Shown in pieces: positions 35,251-46,099 of a stretch of DNA of 64,000 nucleotides. This DNA comes from Melitaea cinxia (Eukaryota > Arthropoda > Insecta > Lepidoptera > Nymphalidae): NCBI RefSeq assembly GCF_905220565.1, contig NC_059398.1, forward strand, positions 17,257,210 through 17,321,209, read 5' to 3'. The notes under the pieces are model-generated. The model was not told where the DNA came from. It did no database searches and saw only the letters and a list, made by a program, of their open reading frames with translations. Both the position numbers and the translations under genes were made by a program. Position 1 is the first letter of the stretch; each line of letters starts with the position of its first letter.

Positions 35251-36758
35251 CTGCAACAATCGGTTATTTTTAGGGGCGCGTTTTAGACGTGACTTAGCTA
35301 CGGGGCCTCGCTTTTTTGACGTGTATATATGAATTGGTAAATCAGCTAAGACTGTGTCTTGTGTGTAGCGAGGTGCAGTTTTCTGACGAGAAGCAAAGGG
35401 ATTTTTAATAAAAACTTGTTGTCCTGGAACATATTCTACTTCTGGTTCGCGAGATTTATTTCTATTTTCAATTAAGGCTGTTCTATTGCTCAGTGAGGAC
35501 TCATTAATTATGTCATAAACCTGTTTCATTAGTTGTTTATGATTCTGAGCGTATTGTTGCAAAAGATGTTCGGTAAAATCTATGTCAACGGGATCTCTAG
35601 GATCGAAATGTCCGTTCAATAAATCAAAAGGTCTACACTTTGTAAAACTGTGAATAGTACTGTTGTATGCTATAATAGCGTATGGCATTAATCTAACTAC
35701 TGGTTCATCTTTGTGTTGTAACTTAAGAATTCTTATGTGTTCTAATAGGGTCGAATGAAATCGTTCAATGTTACCGTTATCATTAGGGCTATGAGGTAAA
35801 GTTTTATGATGGATTATCTTATGGAGACGAATAAACTCTGAAAAAAGCTGATTAGTAAATTCCGTACCGTTATCGGTTATTATAGTGAAAGGTATTCCGT
35901 GGTGAGTACTGAAAAGTAATAATGCTTGTAAGATGCTAACAGCGGTTCCATCTCGTAAATGATACGCTTGACCGTATTTAGTAAAGACATCAATGAAGGT
36001 GACATATTTTTCGTTTTGAACTGTAAAGAGGTCCATGTGGATAATTTCAAATGGCTTGGTAGCAGGGGGTACTATATTAAATTGAGGTTTAATGGGATTT
36101 CTGTCGTATTTACTTTGACCACAAATAGTACATTCATTAATGTATTTAGTGATCTGCTCTCTCATTTTCGGCCAATAATATTTCCTAGACAGAGCGAGGT
36201 AACATTCGTTAATACCACGGTGGTTCGTTTTACCGTTATGATAATTCTGAATGATGTCTTGTTGTTGAAGATAATCTTTAACATTTTCGAGCTCAGTTTT
36301 ACTTAATACGAGGTTAAGAGAGGAGCTTTTAAACTTTTCTTGTAAAATTGGTATTATCGAATACATTTCTAAGGGAGGATCTATCAATATAGCTGTTTTA
36401 ACTTTCGGGTTAACGTATTCATTAATAGAATTGATAACATCGTTTTCTAAACTAGATTTCGACAACTGAATAGCTATCCGCGTATGGTTTTCAAATGGCT
36501 TAGTTATAATCGGTCGTCGTTTTACATCACTAACTACAGTAAAGTAAATTTGTCTGTGAAACTTGTTAAGGGGAACGTCAGTGATCGGGACTTCTAATAT
36601 AGGTTGTTCATTACTAGTGTGTACGGTGTCAGTTGAAGAGCTTCTATGTTGAGATGGGGGTGTTTCTGATGGGTTATTAATCATTGACTCAAGCTCTCTA
36701 ATACTATCCATTACCGATTTAATTTCGTCAGTTTCACTGATGTGAATTTGAACACGAG
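35197..36758 (-). CDS. pol: Errantivirus pol, second part: integrase
   Basis: This is the downstream part of the pol frame, separated from the RT part by the BEL element. Within the local frame (numbered from the codon at 36780, whose first few residues are BEL LTR) the zinc-binding HHCC region is about H181/H187...C217-x2-C220. The catalytic core has D250 (HMD), D303 (TDNGTEF) and E339 (GNIER), with 35 residues between the last two, the DD35E spacing of Ty3/gypsy integrases. The product inserts element cDNA into chromosomes. The frame runs to a stop at 35197-35199, overlapping the start of env. It has no Met start of its own; the reading frame is in register with the RT part across the insertion. 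Confidence 0.9.
36754..36758. repeat. BEL target-site duplication (left copy)
   Basis: ACGAG here and at 42771-42775 flank the BEL/Pao element. Five bases is normal for this superfamily. Confidence 0.9.
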
Positions 36759-36889
36759 TGTTCTTCAGTTTAAGGTTCAATTTCGTATAGCAGAACGGTT
36801 TGTATTTTTTGACGAATAAAACACGTGTTCACTCCTTGATAATTTATTTGAGACTGACTTTAAACATTTATGTCAAATAGTGTTGGACA
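36759..36889 (-). repeat. BEL/Pao 3' LTR
   Basis: 131 bp, TGTTCTTCAG...GTTGGACA, matching 42640-42770 base for base. On its internal side a purine-rich minus-strand tract 'tttttggtgggcggta' (36890-36905) is the likely polypurine tract. Confidence 0.93.
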
Positions 36890-37286
36890 TACCGCCCACC
36901 AAAAACAATTGTTTTTAAATAAAGTCTAACTACATTTACATCCTTTAGGTGAAACTAGCTTTATCTTGAATACAAATTACAATTGTATTATTACAAACAT
37001 TATACACAATTCATTTGTAATCTGTCCATAAAACATAATTTTGTAAATATTTTTTGTTTTCACATAAATGACTTCAATACATTTAAGTCTCAGAACTATG
37101 AACTTGAAAAACACATAATAATACAAAGTAAATTCTAAATACTTAAATCAATCAATTAATTTAATTCATATTTTGTTAAAGTTTACACTTAATCACAGCA
37201 CTTTTTATGACACAGTCACATACACATTCATATACACTTTTATTTGTAGATACATATAGTTTACTCATATAACCGCCCACCATGAC
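36890..37286. other. BEL/Pao 3' untranslated segment
   Basis: This is non-coding AT-rich sequence between the gag-pol stop and the 3' LTR. A polypurine-like 'ggtgggcgg' occurs twice, at 36892-36900 and again near 37272-37280. Confidence 0.6.
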
Positions 37287-40200
37287 TTAATTGTAACCTT
37301 TGTCTTTGGGTAATAATATTAACTTCGATAATGGTCTCTTAAGTTCATGGTTGCCCGGTGTCTGCACTGTTAATACTCTCACTAAATCATCTGCTCCAGG
37401 GTGTAAATGCTTGACCTTGGCCAATAACCATTTGGTTGGAGGTGTGTTTTCATCTTTAACTATGACAAGATCACCAACCGCAGGCGATGGAACCTTAGTT
37501 TGCCATTTATATCTTTGTTGTAGTGTATTTAAATATTCAGTTTTCCATCGCCGCCAAAAGTCCTTTGTCATTTTTTGTATTAGATGCCACCTACTCATCA
37601 AACTAATATTCCTTTCTTCGTAATTTGTATCAGGAACACTTATTAACGGCTCGCCGACCAAGAAATGTCCCGGTGTCAAAATTGTATCTGTGCTTCTGTC
37701 TATCTGACAGAGTGGACGCGAATTAAGGCAAGCTTCGACTTGAGCTAGAAGAGTGGCCATTTCTTCATAAGTCAGTTTGGTATCCCTATTGATTCTCGTA
37801 AGGTGTCTTTTAGCCGATTGAATACCAGCCTCCCATAAGCCTCCATACGAAGGCATTCTTGGTGGTATGAAGTGCCATGTTGTGCCATCATTCGCTAATA
37901 ACTCTGCCACTTCCTTTGTCACGTTATTCATAGTCTTTGTAAATAATTCCTTTAACTCTTTGGCAGCACCAACAAAGTTCGTCCCATTATCGCTCATTAA
38001 ATGTGCGCAACGCCCTCTGCGAGCCACAAATCTTCGAAATGCCGCTATAAAGGCCTGTGAAGTCAAATCTGTAACTGCCTCAAGGTGAATGGCACGAGTA
38101 GACATACACACAAATAGGCAAATATAACCCTTGGTAGCATGGTGTCCACGACCTTTCGATGTTCTTAGCATTACAGGGCCGGCGTAATCAACTCCGCTAT
38201 TGAAAAAGGGTCTGTACGCATTGACCCTGGTGAGTGGTAACTGACCCATTAACTGATGCTTCACTTTGGCCTTATCGATAATACAAACTTTGCAGTTGCG
38301 TATACAGTTTCTTACCGCTGATTTTAATCCGATAACCCAGTATTTTGTTCTCAGAAAAGCCATCATTTGCTGAATCCCGCCGTGCAGTGTTCGAATATGT
38401 GCTTCCATAATTAAAAGTTTTGTTATGTGTTGATTAGCTGGAATTATTATAGGATGTTTAAACGTTTCAGGCATCGAAGCATTTTGCAATCGACCTCCCA
38501 CTCTTATCAAACTCTTTTTATCTAAAAAGGGTGAAAGTGTGATTAAGGAACTTCTAGATTTAACTATTCCCTTCCTTTTGAGGTCATCAATTTCTTCTTC
38601 ATAAATTAAATTTTGATAATATCTTATACTGTCTTCTAATACCCTTTCCAATTCATTTACTGTCAAATAACTTTGTCTTTCTTCTATCTTACCTTTCCTT
38701 AAAAATCTTCTACAATAAGCTAATACTCTTTTCATCCTAGACAAACTCGAAAATCGTTCCCAGATGGGTTTTTCTTCATCTTCTATCTTTGTATGTAAAC
38801 ATCCCTTCATTTCTAGTTCCGTCTGTGGAATGTCATCTCTCCTTTCCAAGAATTTTTTATTTTTCTTAAGCCATTCCGGTCCAGACCACCAAATGTTGTA
38901 ATTCTCAAGTTCGTATGCTCTTAGACCTCTAGTTGCAATATCAGCTGGATTATCAGTAGACTTAATGTGTCTCCAACGATCATTGTCTAGCACTCTTAAT
39001 ATATCTGATACTCTGTTAGCAACAAAGGTTCGCCAACGACTAGGTTGAGCTTGTAACCATGATAGTACCACCATAGAATCCGTCCAGGCAAATGTGTTAT
39101 CTTTATTTATTTTTAGTAACTCTGCAAGATCATACATGAGTTCAGCCAATAAAGCCGCAGCACATAATTCTAGTCTAGGTACTGACAGCTGCTTTAACGG
39201 CGCAACCTTAGTACGAGACGCGAGAATCATTGTATGTACTTCATCACCGTCCACAATTTTAAGGTAAGTGACAGCAGCATATGCTTGAGTAGATGCATCT
39301 GCAAAACCATGCAATTCTACCGTATTAAAATTATTTTTAGTTGTTTTTAACCATCGTGGTATCTGTATGTTTTGCAAATGTGTCAGCTCTTCTCTATATC
39401 TTATCCAGTCTTCACACATATGTAACGGTAGCTTGTCATCCCATCCCAAGTTACAGAGCCACAATTTTTGAATCCAAATTTTAGCAGTTATGACAACTGG
39501 CGATAACCATCCAAACGGATCAAATAATCTGGCGACATCTGATAGAATGGATCTCTTCGTCACAGGATGTATCATCTCAGGTAAGTTCACAGTAATTTTA
39601 AATATATCTTCTTTCCTATCCCATGTTAATCCAAGAATTTTAATAACTTTATCTAGTTTTATCTCCACTGTATCATTTATTTTTTTCTCTCCTCCTTGTA
39701 AATATCTTAAAACTTCCTCGGAATTACTACACCACTTTTGCATAATAAATCCTCCTTTCCGTAATATCATTCTAATTTCTTCACATTTTTTCTTAGTTTT
39801 TTCTTCACTATCACTTCCCGTCATTAAATCATCCATGTAAAAAGACCTTTTGATTACAGGTGCAGAGTGTGGATATTCCTGGGCTTCATCGTCAGCTAGT
39901 TGATGTAACGTTCGGACAGCTAAATATGGAGCTGCTGCAGTGCCAAAAGTGACAGTTGTTAGATTATAGCTTTCGAGATCTTTATCAGGGCTGTCTCTCC
40001 AGACGATTCGTTGTAAATTTGTATGTACTCCTGTTATATTTATCATTCTATACATCTTCACTATATCTCCTACTACACAAATTTTGTATGTACGCCAAGT
40101 GGTTATCAGACTTCGAAGATCAGGTTGTAATACAGGACCTACCATCATGGCATCGTTTAAGGATTTCCCATTAGAGCCACTTGCTGATGCATCGTATACT

Positions 40201-42470
40201 ACTCTAACCTTAGTAGTGTCTTTGTCTTCGCGGATTACAGCGTGATGAGGTAAGTATATAAAATTTTTGTCTGTTGTTTCAGATCTTATCATGTGACCCA
40301 TTCCTATATATTCTCTTATAACCTTTAAGTATTCTTCTTTTAATTTCTCATTTCTTTGAAATTTCCTTTCTAATTGTTTGAATCTATTTATAGCTCCTTG
40401 TTTTGTATCTCCACATAACTGGACTGTATCTTCTATGCTTTGTTTCAGTGGCAAATGTACAATATACCTTCCGTATTCATCTCTCTTAGTTGTATTTTTG
40501 TAAATCTCTTCACACTTCTCTTCCTCATTTGTAAGTATCTTCTTCTTCTTGTATAATTCATTATCTATTTCCCAGAACTTCTTTAATATATTATTATCTT
40601 CTGTAACCATGCTTCTTATATGTAATGTGATTACATTGTGTTGATTCTTCATAAACTCTTTTTCTCTTTGTCCCGATAATATCCATCCTAAACACGTTTT
40701 TTGAGCTACTATTCCATCAGGCATTTTAATTAAACCATCTTCTATAATTTTACTAAAGACTTCAGCGCCCAGTAAAATGTCTATACTTCCTGGTTTATAG
40801 TAGTTCGGATCAGCCAAATTTATTTTTTGCAGCTCTTGCCAGTTCATCAAGATGTTCTTCGAAGGTAATCTCGTCGATATGGCTTTCAGCACATACGCCT
40901 TCACTGTTATGACTTCACTACTGTTAAATCGCGATGCAACTGACAGGTAAGTTAAGTGTTTTATAGGTATTCGGGTTTCTTCTCCTACTCCAGAAACTTC
41001 ACCGTTGATACTAATCCTTTTCAGGCCTAGTAGTTCAATGACTCTCGCAGATACGAATGAAGCTTCTGAGCCTTGGTCAATCAAAGCACGAAGCAAGTGT
41101 GTATCACCATCTCTTGACTTGACTTCCACTTGTGCTGTTGCCAATAACACCTCATGACCAGGTTGTTGTTTAGAGAAGTGAGCGGTTGTGATTATCTGTT
41201 CTGGTTGAGTATCTTGTTCTTCGCTTGTCTCTTTTACTCGATGTAATAAGGAGTGATGTTTTCTTCTGCAGATTCGGCATGTCGTTTTATGTTTACAATT
41301 GTATACGTTGTGATTTGGTATAAGACAGTTAAAACAAAGATGATTCTTCTTTACAATTTCGAATCGTTGTTCAATTGGTTGCTTCGCAAAATCTTTGCAA
41401 CTATAAATGTAATGACCCCCTTTGCAATAGGAACATGAAGGTTGTATATGAGTATTAGGGTGCTGGGTTTGATGAAATTCCTGATCTCTGTTTGTGACAT
41501 GAAATGACTTTGAAGTTTGTGGTTTGTCCCTTACCGTTGAAATCGGAGCGATTAGTTCGAGTGTACGAAATTTAGATTCGAGAAAATTCTTAAAATCCTC
41601 CCACGAAGGCATTTCATCACTGTTCTTCTTATAAGAATATTCTTCCCATTCTTTTAATGACTCTAAGTCCAATTTCTGTCCCACTATAAATATCAAAATA
41701 GGATCCCATGTATCTGTACAAATATTTAAATTTTTCAAACTACTTATACATTCCGTAGTTGTGTCTAGAAGATTCTTAATTTGATAAGCTAACTGATGCG
41801 AAACTTTCTTCTGGCCAAATAATCTTTTTAAAATTGAAAAAACAATCATTTTCTTATTTCCGAAGCGCGCTTTAAGTAATTCCCATGCACCTTTATAATT
41901 GTCTTGTGTAATTTTAATGTGTCGTAATAACATCTCTGCTTCTCCAGTCACACTAGTTTTTAAGTAGTGAAGCTTTTGCACATCATTAATTGTTGTGTTA
42001 TGTACAAGCGCCAAAAACAAGTCTTGATATGTGGGCCAGTCTTCATATTTACCAGAAAACGTTGGTAACTGAATCCTCGGTAATTTAGCAAATGATGACT
42101 GCGCATTTTGTAATAAATTTGACGAATTAGATTCTTCAAAAATTTTCGGTTTGGAATCCATATTCGATAGTAAATCTGTTAAATCACCTTTCAAACAAAT
42201 ATACAAATCTTCGTACGAGTAATATTCTTCATTTAGAAAGTAAGGTAAAACTCCCCTTTGTTCTCGTGGCGTACACTTCAACAGGTTTTTATGTGTTTCT
42301 TTAAATGTCTCCCAGTACTCATCGATAGTTTTTAATCTTGTTTTTATATATCCTTCGGTTAACCTTTGTTTCGGACACTTTTTAATATTTGTTTGAGCCT
42401 TCTGAATCATATTCGCCACATCTTCTAAAGCAGATAATAATCTATTTTGTTCCACAGTAGGAGAGGCCAT
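37287..42470 (-). CDS. gag-pol: BEL/Pao Gag-Pol polyprotein (1727 aa)
   Basis: A single frame from an ATG at 42468-42470 encodes all proteins of the element. Approximate domains: coiled Gag N-terminus 1-125; DUF1759-type Gag region 130-290 (FSGKYEDW near 136); two zinc knuckles 343-408 (C-x2-C-x4-H-x4-C forms); aspartic protease near 462 with the BEL-type DQGSE in place of DTG/DSG; reverse transcriptase about 700-950 (VVYDAS near 755, YMDD near 877); RNase H from about 1053 (GFADAS); integrase zinc region 1357-1395; catalytic core with D near 1425, D near 1494 (SDNGTNF) and E near 1545 (GGLWEA); DUF5641 tail about 1600-1715. Length and order are typical of an intact element. No stop or frameshift is present. 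Confidence 0.95.
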   Translation of the reverse strand: MASPTVEQNRLLSALEDVANMIQKAQTNIKKCPKQRLTEGYIKTRLKTIDEYWETFKETHKNLLKCTPREQRGVLPYFLNEEYYSYEDLYICLKGDLTDLLSNMDSKPKIFEESNSSNLLQNAQSSFAKLPRIQLPTFSGKYEDWPTYQDLFLALVHNTTINDVQKLHYLKTSVTGEAEMLLRHIKITQDNYKGAWELLKARFGNKKMIVFSILKRLFGQKKVSHQLAYQIKNLLDTTTECISSLKNLNICTDTWDPILIFIVGQKLDLESLKEWEEYSYKKNSDEMPSWEDFKNFLESKFRTLELIAPISTVRDKPQTSKSFHVTNRDQEFHQTQHPNTHIQPSCSYCKGGHYIYSCKDFAKQPIEQRFEIVKKNHLCFNCLIPNHNVYNCKHKTTCRICRRKHHSLLHRVKETSEEQDTQPEQIITTAHFSKQQPGHEVLLATAQVEVKSRDGDTHLLRALIDQGSEASFVSARVIELLGLKRISINGEVSGVGEETRIPIKHLTYLSVASRFNSSEVITVKAYVLKAISTRLPSKNILMNWQELQKINLADPNYYKPGSIDILLGAEVFSKIIEDGLIKMPDGIVAQKTCLGWILSGQREKEFMKNQHNVITLHIRSMVTEDNNILKKFWEIDNELYKKKKILTNEEEKCEEIYKNTTKRDEYGRYIVHLPLKQSIEDTVQLCGDTKQGAINRFKQLERKFQRNEKLKEEYLKVIREYIGMGHMIRSETTDKNFIYLPHHAVIREDKDTTKVRVVYDASASGSNGKSLNDAMMVGPVLQPDLRSLITTWRTYKICVVGDIVKMYRMINITGVHTNLQRIVWRDSPDKDLESYNLTTVTFGTAAAPYLAVRTLHQLADDEAQEYPHSAPVIKRSFYMDDLMTGSDSEEKTKKKCEEIRMILRKGGFIMQKWCSNSEEVLRYLQGGEKKINDTVEIKLDKVIKILGLTWDRKEDIFKITVNLPEMIHPVTKRSILSDVARLFDPFGWLSPVVITAKIWIQKLWLCNLGWDDKLPLHMCEDWIRYREELTHLQNIQIPRWLKTTKNNFNTVELHGFADASTQAYAAVTYLKIVDGDEVHTMILASRTKVAPLKQLSVPRLELCAAALLAELMYDLAELLKINKDNTFAWTDSMVVLSWLQAQPSRWRTFVANRVSDILRVLDNDRWRHIKSTDNPADIATRGLRAYELENYNIWWSGPEWLKKNKKFLERRDDIPQTELEMKGCLHTKIEDEEKPIWERFSSLSRMKRVLAYCRRFLRKGKIEERQSYLTVNELERVLEDSIRYYQNLIYEEEIDDLKRKGIVKSRSSLITLSPFLDKKSLIRVGGRLQNASMPETFKHPIIIPANQHITKLLIMEAHIRTLHGGIQQMMAFLRTKYWVIGLKSAVRNCIRNCKVCIIDKAKVKHQLMGQLPLTRVNAYRPFFNSGVDYAGPVMLRTSKGRGHHATKGYICLFVCMSTRAIHLEAVTDLTSQAFIAAFRRFVARRGRCAHLMSDNGTNFVGAAKELKELFTKTMNNVTKEVAELLANDGTTWHFIPPRMPSYGGLWEAGIQSAKRHLTRINRDTKLTYEEMATLLAQVEACLNSRPLCQIDRSTDTILTPGHFLVGEPLISVPDTNYEERNISLMSRWHLIQKMTKDFWRRWKTEYLNTLQQRYKWQTKVPSPAVGDLVIVKDENTPPTKWLLAKVKHLHPGADDLVRVLTVQTPGNHELKRPLSKLILLPKDKGYN

Positions 42471-42621
42471 TGTAATTAATAAAAATAACTTTTCAAATCA
42501 CAAGTAAAACTTCATACAAAAAAAGTTGTTTACTTTAACCGATGCAATTCCGTATCAAAGGAATGTTGGCTTCTTTTGTATTCACGCGGCCGACTGCACT
42601 GACCGTTCGCTTCTTCAATTC

Positions 42622-42637
42622 GGCTCGTTATGGACCA
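42622..42637 (-). promoter_or_regulatory. Probable primer-binding site of the BEL element
   Basis: Minus strand TGGTCCATAACGAGCC begins two bases after the 5' LTR, the expected position for a site complementary to a tRNA 3' end (ends CCA). I could not assign the tRNA. Confidence 0.5.
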
Positions 42638-42639
42638 TA

Positions 42640-42770
42640 TGTTCTTCAGTTTAAGGTTCAATTTCGTATAGCAGAACGGTTTGTATTTTTTGACGAATAA
42701 AACACGTGTTCACTCCTTGATAATTTATTTGAGACTGACTTTAAACATTTATGTCAAATAGTGTTGGACA
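42640..42770 (-). repeat. BEL/Pao 5' LTR
   Basis: This is the copy upstream of the polyprotein on the minus strand and should contain the promoter. It is followed by ACGAG at 42771-42775. Confidence 0.93.
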
Positions 42771-44876
42771 ACGAGATAGAGCGTCTGCGTTGGTATTAAA
42801 TTTACCTTTCTTATATATGACCGTAAAGTCGTATTCGCTCAGTCGAAGTCGCCATCTTGTTAGTCGTGAGTTAGGTTCTTTTAGATTCATCATCCACTGT
42901 AATGGTCTGTGATCAGTAACTATTTTAAATGTTCGGCCAAATAAATAAGGTCTAAAGTATTTCGTTGCCCATACTATTGCTAATAATTCTTTCTCTATTG
43001 TACTATAGTTGAGTTCGCTATCATTTAATGTACGAGACGCGTAACAAACATGCTTGTCAGAACCTATGGGTCCCTGAGATAATACAGCTCCGATGGCTAC
43101 ATTTGAAGCGTCTGTGGTGAGATTGAACTCTTTGTTAAAGTCTGGATACTGAAGGATGGGGTCGTTAATTAAAAGAGTCTTACACTTATTAAAAGCTTCT
43201 ATAAATTCTTGACTGTGGACTACCTTACTACCTTTTTTTAAACATAACGTGAGGGGCTTAGTAATACGGGCAAAGTCAGGGATGAATTTTCTGTAATAAC
43301 CAAGAAGACCTAAGAATTGTTTTATTTCCTTGGGTGTACTAGGTATAGGGTATTTTTCAATAGCTAAGATTTTGTCAGGATTAGGTTTAACACCTTCTCC
43401 GCTAATAATATGACCGAGATAGGCGGTCTCAAGTTTTAAAAACTCGGACTTGTCCATCTGTATTTTAAAGTTGGATTCTTTAAGACGTTGAAAAACTTTT
43501 TCTAGGTTTTCCATATGTTCCTGAAGGGATGTACTGTAAACTATTATATCGTCCAAATAAACTAGACATATGTTATTTTGAAGACCTTTAAGGACATTGT
43601 CCATGACTCTTTGAAATGTAGATGGTGAATTTTTTAAACCCATTGGCATTCGAAGAAACTCGAAATGGCCATGTTCCACATTAAATGCGGTTTTAGAAAT
43701 ATCCTGAGGGTCCATTTCGACCTGATAGAATCCACTAGCAAGATCAAGGGTTGTAAAATATTGACACTTGCCTAACTTGTCAAGGACATCGCTAATATTC
43801 GGTATAGGATACTTGTCGTCTATTGTTTTTTCATTAAGTTTTCGAAAATCGACTACAAGACGCCATTTCTGTTTACCGGATGCATCTATTTTTTTAGGGA
43901 CTACCCATATGGGTGAACTCCATGCAGAGTCTGATGGTCTAATTATACCTTGTTGTAACATTTTTGAGATTTGGTCTCTAACCTCTTGTCGGTGAATAAA
44001 AGGATATCGATAGCTTTTAGTATATACAGGAACTTCGTCCTTCGTTCGTATGCGATGTTTAATTTTGTTAGTAAAAGTTAATGGCTCCCCATCTATATAA
44101 AACACATCTGCATAACGAGCACAAAGTGTTAACAAGTTAGCCTTTTCTTCTTCATTAAGATGATCGGTACGTAATCGCGACAATACTTCATTTACTCGGT
44201 TTGATTTTCCTAATGGTTTGCAATTAAAATTGAATATCTCAGCGTAAGCGGGTTGATCTAATGAAAATATGATGTCGTTAGGTGAAGGATTTTCTATTTC
44301 TACAAATCCGCGACTACCGGTAACAGTTGTAAGACATTCGTGAATAATGCAATTACATAGAACTTGTTCGTTAATAAAAACTTCGCCATCCGGGGCGTTA
44401 ATGGGTATTTTTACTAATTTTGAACTTCTACCTGGGATAATATCTTCGTATAAATTAACGTTACGGGAATTGTAAACCTTAATAAAGTTTGTTGCATTTC
44501 GTGTAATTAATTTGAAATCTTTTAAATCTATTTTAGCTTGCCACTCAGATAATAAATCTAACCCTATTAAACCATCGAAATAATCATGAAAACGATAAAC
44601 GAATAACTTTATATTATTATCTTCATTGAATTCGTTAAAACAGGGCAGTGTTACGGAATAATCATTTCTACTAATACCATGTACGTTTGTAACTTCGAAG
44701 GGGTCATAATTTAAAGGATAATTAGGATAAAAATTTTGTACGGCCTCGGGGCTAATAAACGATTGGTTAGCACCTGTATCTATCAAGAACTTTAAAGGTG
44801 GCTGTGAGATTTCAATATAGGGCAACTGTCGTTGAGTCTGTAAATTAACGTCTATCCTTGCTCTTTTGATTTTTTG
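42771..44876 (-). CDS. pol: Errantivirus pol, first part: protease, reverse transcriptase, RNase H
   Basis: Aspartic protease with DTGA is at about residue 16 of the 694-codon local frame (numbered from 44825). Reverse transcriptase follows, with LVVDFRKLN, MGLKNSPSTFQ and the catalytic YLDD at about 423-426. Then comes RNase H with TTDAS at about 569 and a final ADALSR block at the BEL junction. No Met begins the frame. It is open upstream through the gag stop, in the -1 frame relative to gag, so ribosomal frameshifting at or near the A6 run (44871-44876) is likely. The local frame ends artificially inside the BEL LTR at 42741. Confidence 0.9.
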
Positions 44877-46099
44877 TCTACTTGAAAATCCTGAGGTTGG
44901 GATTCACCGCTAGGGCCTGGCTGAGATTCTAACTCATTTACTATTTCATTGTCATAACTATCGTTACAGTAAGTCGGGTTGGCAGCATAATCATAGGGGT
45001 TGAAGTAGTCATTCGGGTCTGTATAATAGTCATAGTCCGGATAGTCAGTATAGTATGAACAGTCGGGTGAATAAAATTCATTTAGATTGACCTCGCGTGT
45101 TTTAAAATAATTAGTTGGTGGTGGGTTCCCAGATTTACGCCAATCATGACCTGACATCATAGGCTTAGGAGTATAATGTTGAACTCCACTCATTGGTTTC
45201 GCATTAAAATTTTGTGGTGGATTTGATCGGGGTGGTAAGCGAAACACATTACTTTGGGGGTTGTAATTCGGTGGTGGTGCGCGAAACATTTGTTGGGTTC
45301 GACTAGGGAAACGATTTTGTTGACTATTGAACTTAAAAGCTTGGGGCTGTGCGATAGGAGAGTTAAGTCTAAAACCTTGGGGTTCCGGCTGGTAATAACG
45401 CGGTCCTACTGGAACGGGCCAGTTAGGTACGGGTCGCATAGCGCTGGGCGTATTTAATACTATGTTATGTGACGTAGCTTTAGACGTATTCTGAGTATTA
45501 TGCTTAGGAAGATCATTACGCTGCTGTAAATAAATTACATTTAGTTCTTCTTGAACGAATTCTAAAGCCTTTTCAATAGTTTCCGGGCGCATGCAACGGA
45601 TACGTGAACCTAGGGGTTCTTTTAAACCTCGTACGAAGGCCTGCATTGTAACCTTTTTATAAAGTGTCCGCTTAGCTTCAATTGTCGTCTGTAAGCTCTC
45701 ATGTAACGTTACGTATGTCATTATAGTGCTGAACAAGGTTTGACATTGATCATAAAATTCCTGAGGGGATTTATTACCCTGCGTAGCTAAAGAGAGGTCA
45801 TTGTACAAAGCCGTTTCATCTCTTTGATCCGAAAAATTATTAATTAATGCTGATCTTATACCAGTCCAAGTGTCAGGGATGCCGTTGGAATTAATAGTTG
45901 ACGCGGCGGACCCTGTTATTTTATTTAGTATACCGTTTAAGAGACATAAATTACTTAATTCACTACCTGGCTCGGCACTCGCATATTGCAAAACTATTTG
46001 ATCACATATATTTATGAACCTAGTTAATATATTCGGGTTACCATCGAACTCTGGCACCAGGCGTAAGGCCTTAAAAATAACGTCGGGATCGTATGACAT
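44852..46099 (-). CDS. gag: Errantivirus Gag
   Basis: Structural polyprotein that assembles the particle core. I start it at the first in-frame ATG (46097-46099), giving 415 residues. The frame is open farther upstream to 46267, but that part has no ATG. The N-terminal half is a predicted helical retrotransposon-Gag/capsid region (LTRFINICDQIV, an FYDQCQTLF block, a FVRGLK...R block). The C-terminal third is rich in Pro, Asn, Gln and acidic/tyrosine runs. No CCHC zinc knuckle is present, as usual in errantivirus Gag. It ends in a basic KKSK segment overlapping pol. Confidence 0.88.
   Translation of the reverse strand: MSYDPDVIFKALRLVPEFDGNPNILTRFINICDQIVLQYASAEPGSELSNLCLLNGILNKITGSAASTINSNGIPDTWTGIRSALINNFSDQRDETALYNDLSLATQGNKSPQEFYDQCQTLFSTIMTYVTLHESLQTTIEAKRTLYKKVTMQAFVRGLKEPLGSRIRCMRPETIEKALEFVQEELNVIYLQQRNDLPKHNTQNTSKATSHNIVLNTPSAMRPVPNWPVPVGPRYYQPEPQGFRLNSPIAQPQAFKFNSQQNRFPSRTQQMFRAPPPNYNPQSNVFRLPPRSNPPQNFNAKPMSGVQHYTPKPMMSGHDWRKSGNPPPTNYFKTREVNLNEFYSPDCSYYTDYPDYDYYTDPNDYFNPYDYAANPTYCNDSYDNEIVNELESQPGPSGESQPQDFQVDKKSKEQG

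Larger units (their letters stand above)
36759..42770 (-). mobile_element. Full-length BEL/Pao LTR retrotransposon inserted in errantivirus pol
   Basis: Two 131-bp LTRs (36759-36889, 42640-42770), identical by eye, start TG and end CA and are flanked by ACGAG. The 6.0-kb element holds one uninterrupted gag-pol frame. It sits in the same orientation as its host element and splits the host pol between RNase H and integrase. It is the youngest layer of the nest and by sequence looks structurally complete. The LTRs are short for BEL/Pao. Confidence 0.95.

Noticed and set aside
37867..40174. Several plus-strand open frames of 70-116 codons (37300-37623, 37867-38088, 39490-39840, 39956-40174)
   Set aside because: They lie antisense inside the BEL polyprotein and reflect its codon composition.
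45254..45457. 67-codon plus frame within gag
   Set aside because: Antisense to the Pro/Asn/Gln-rich part of Gag; a shadow frame.
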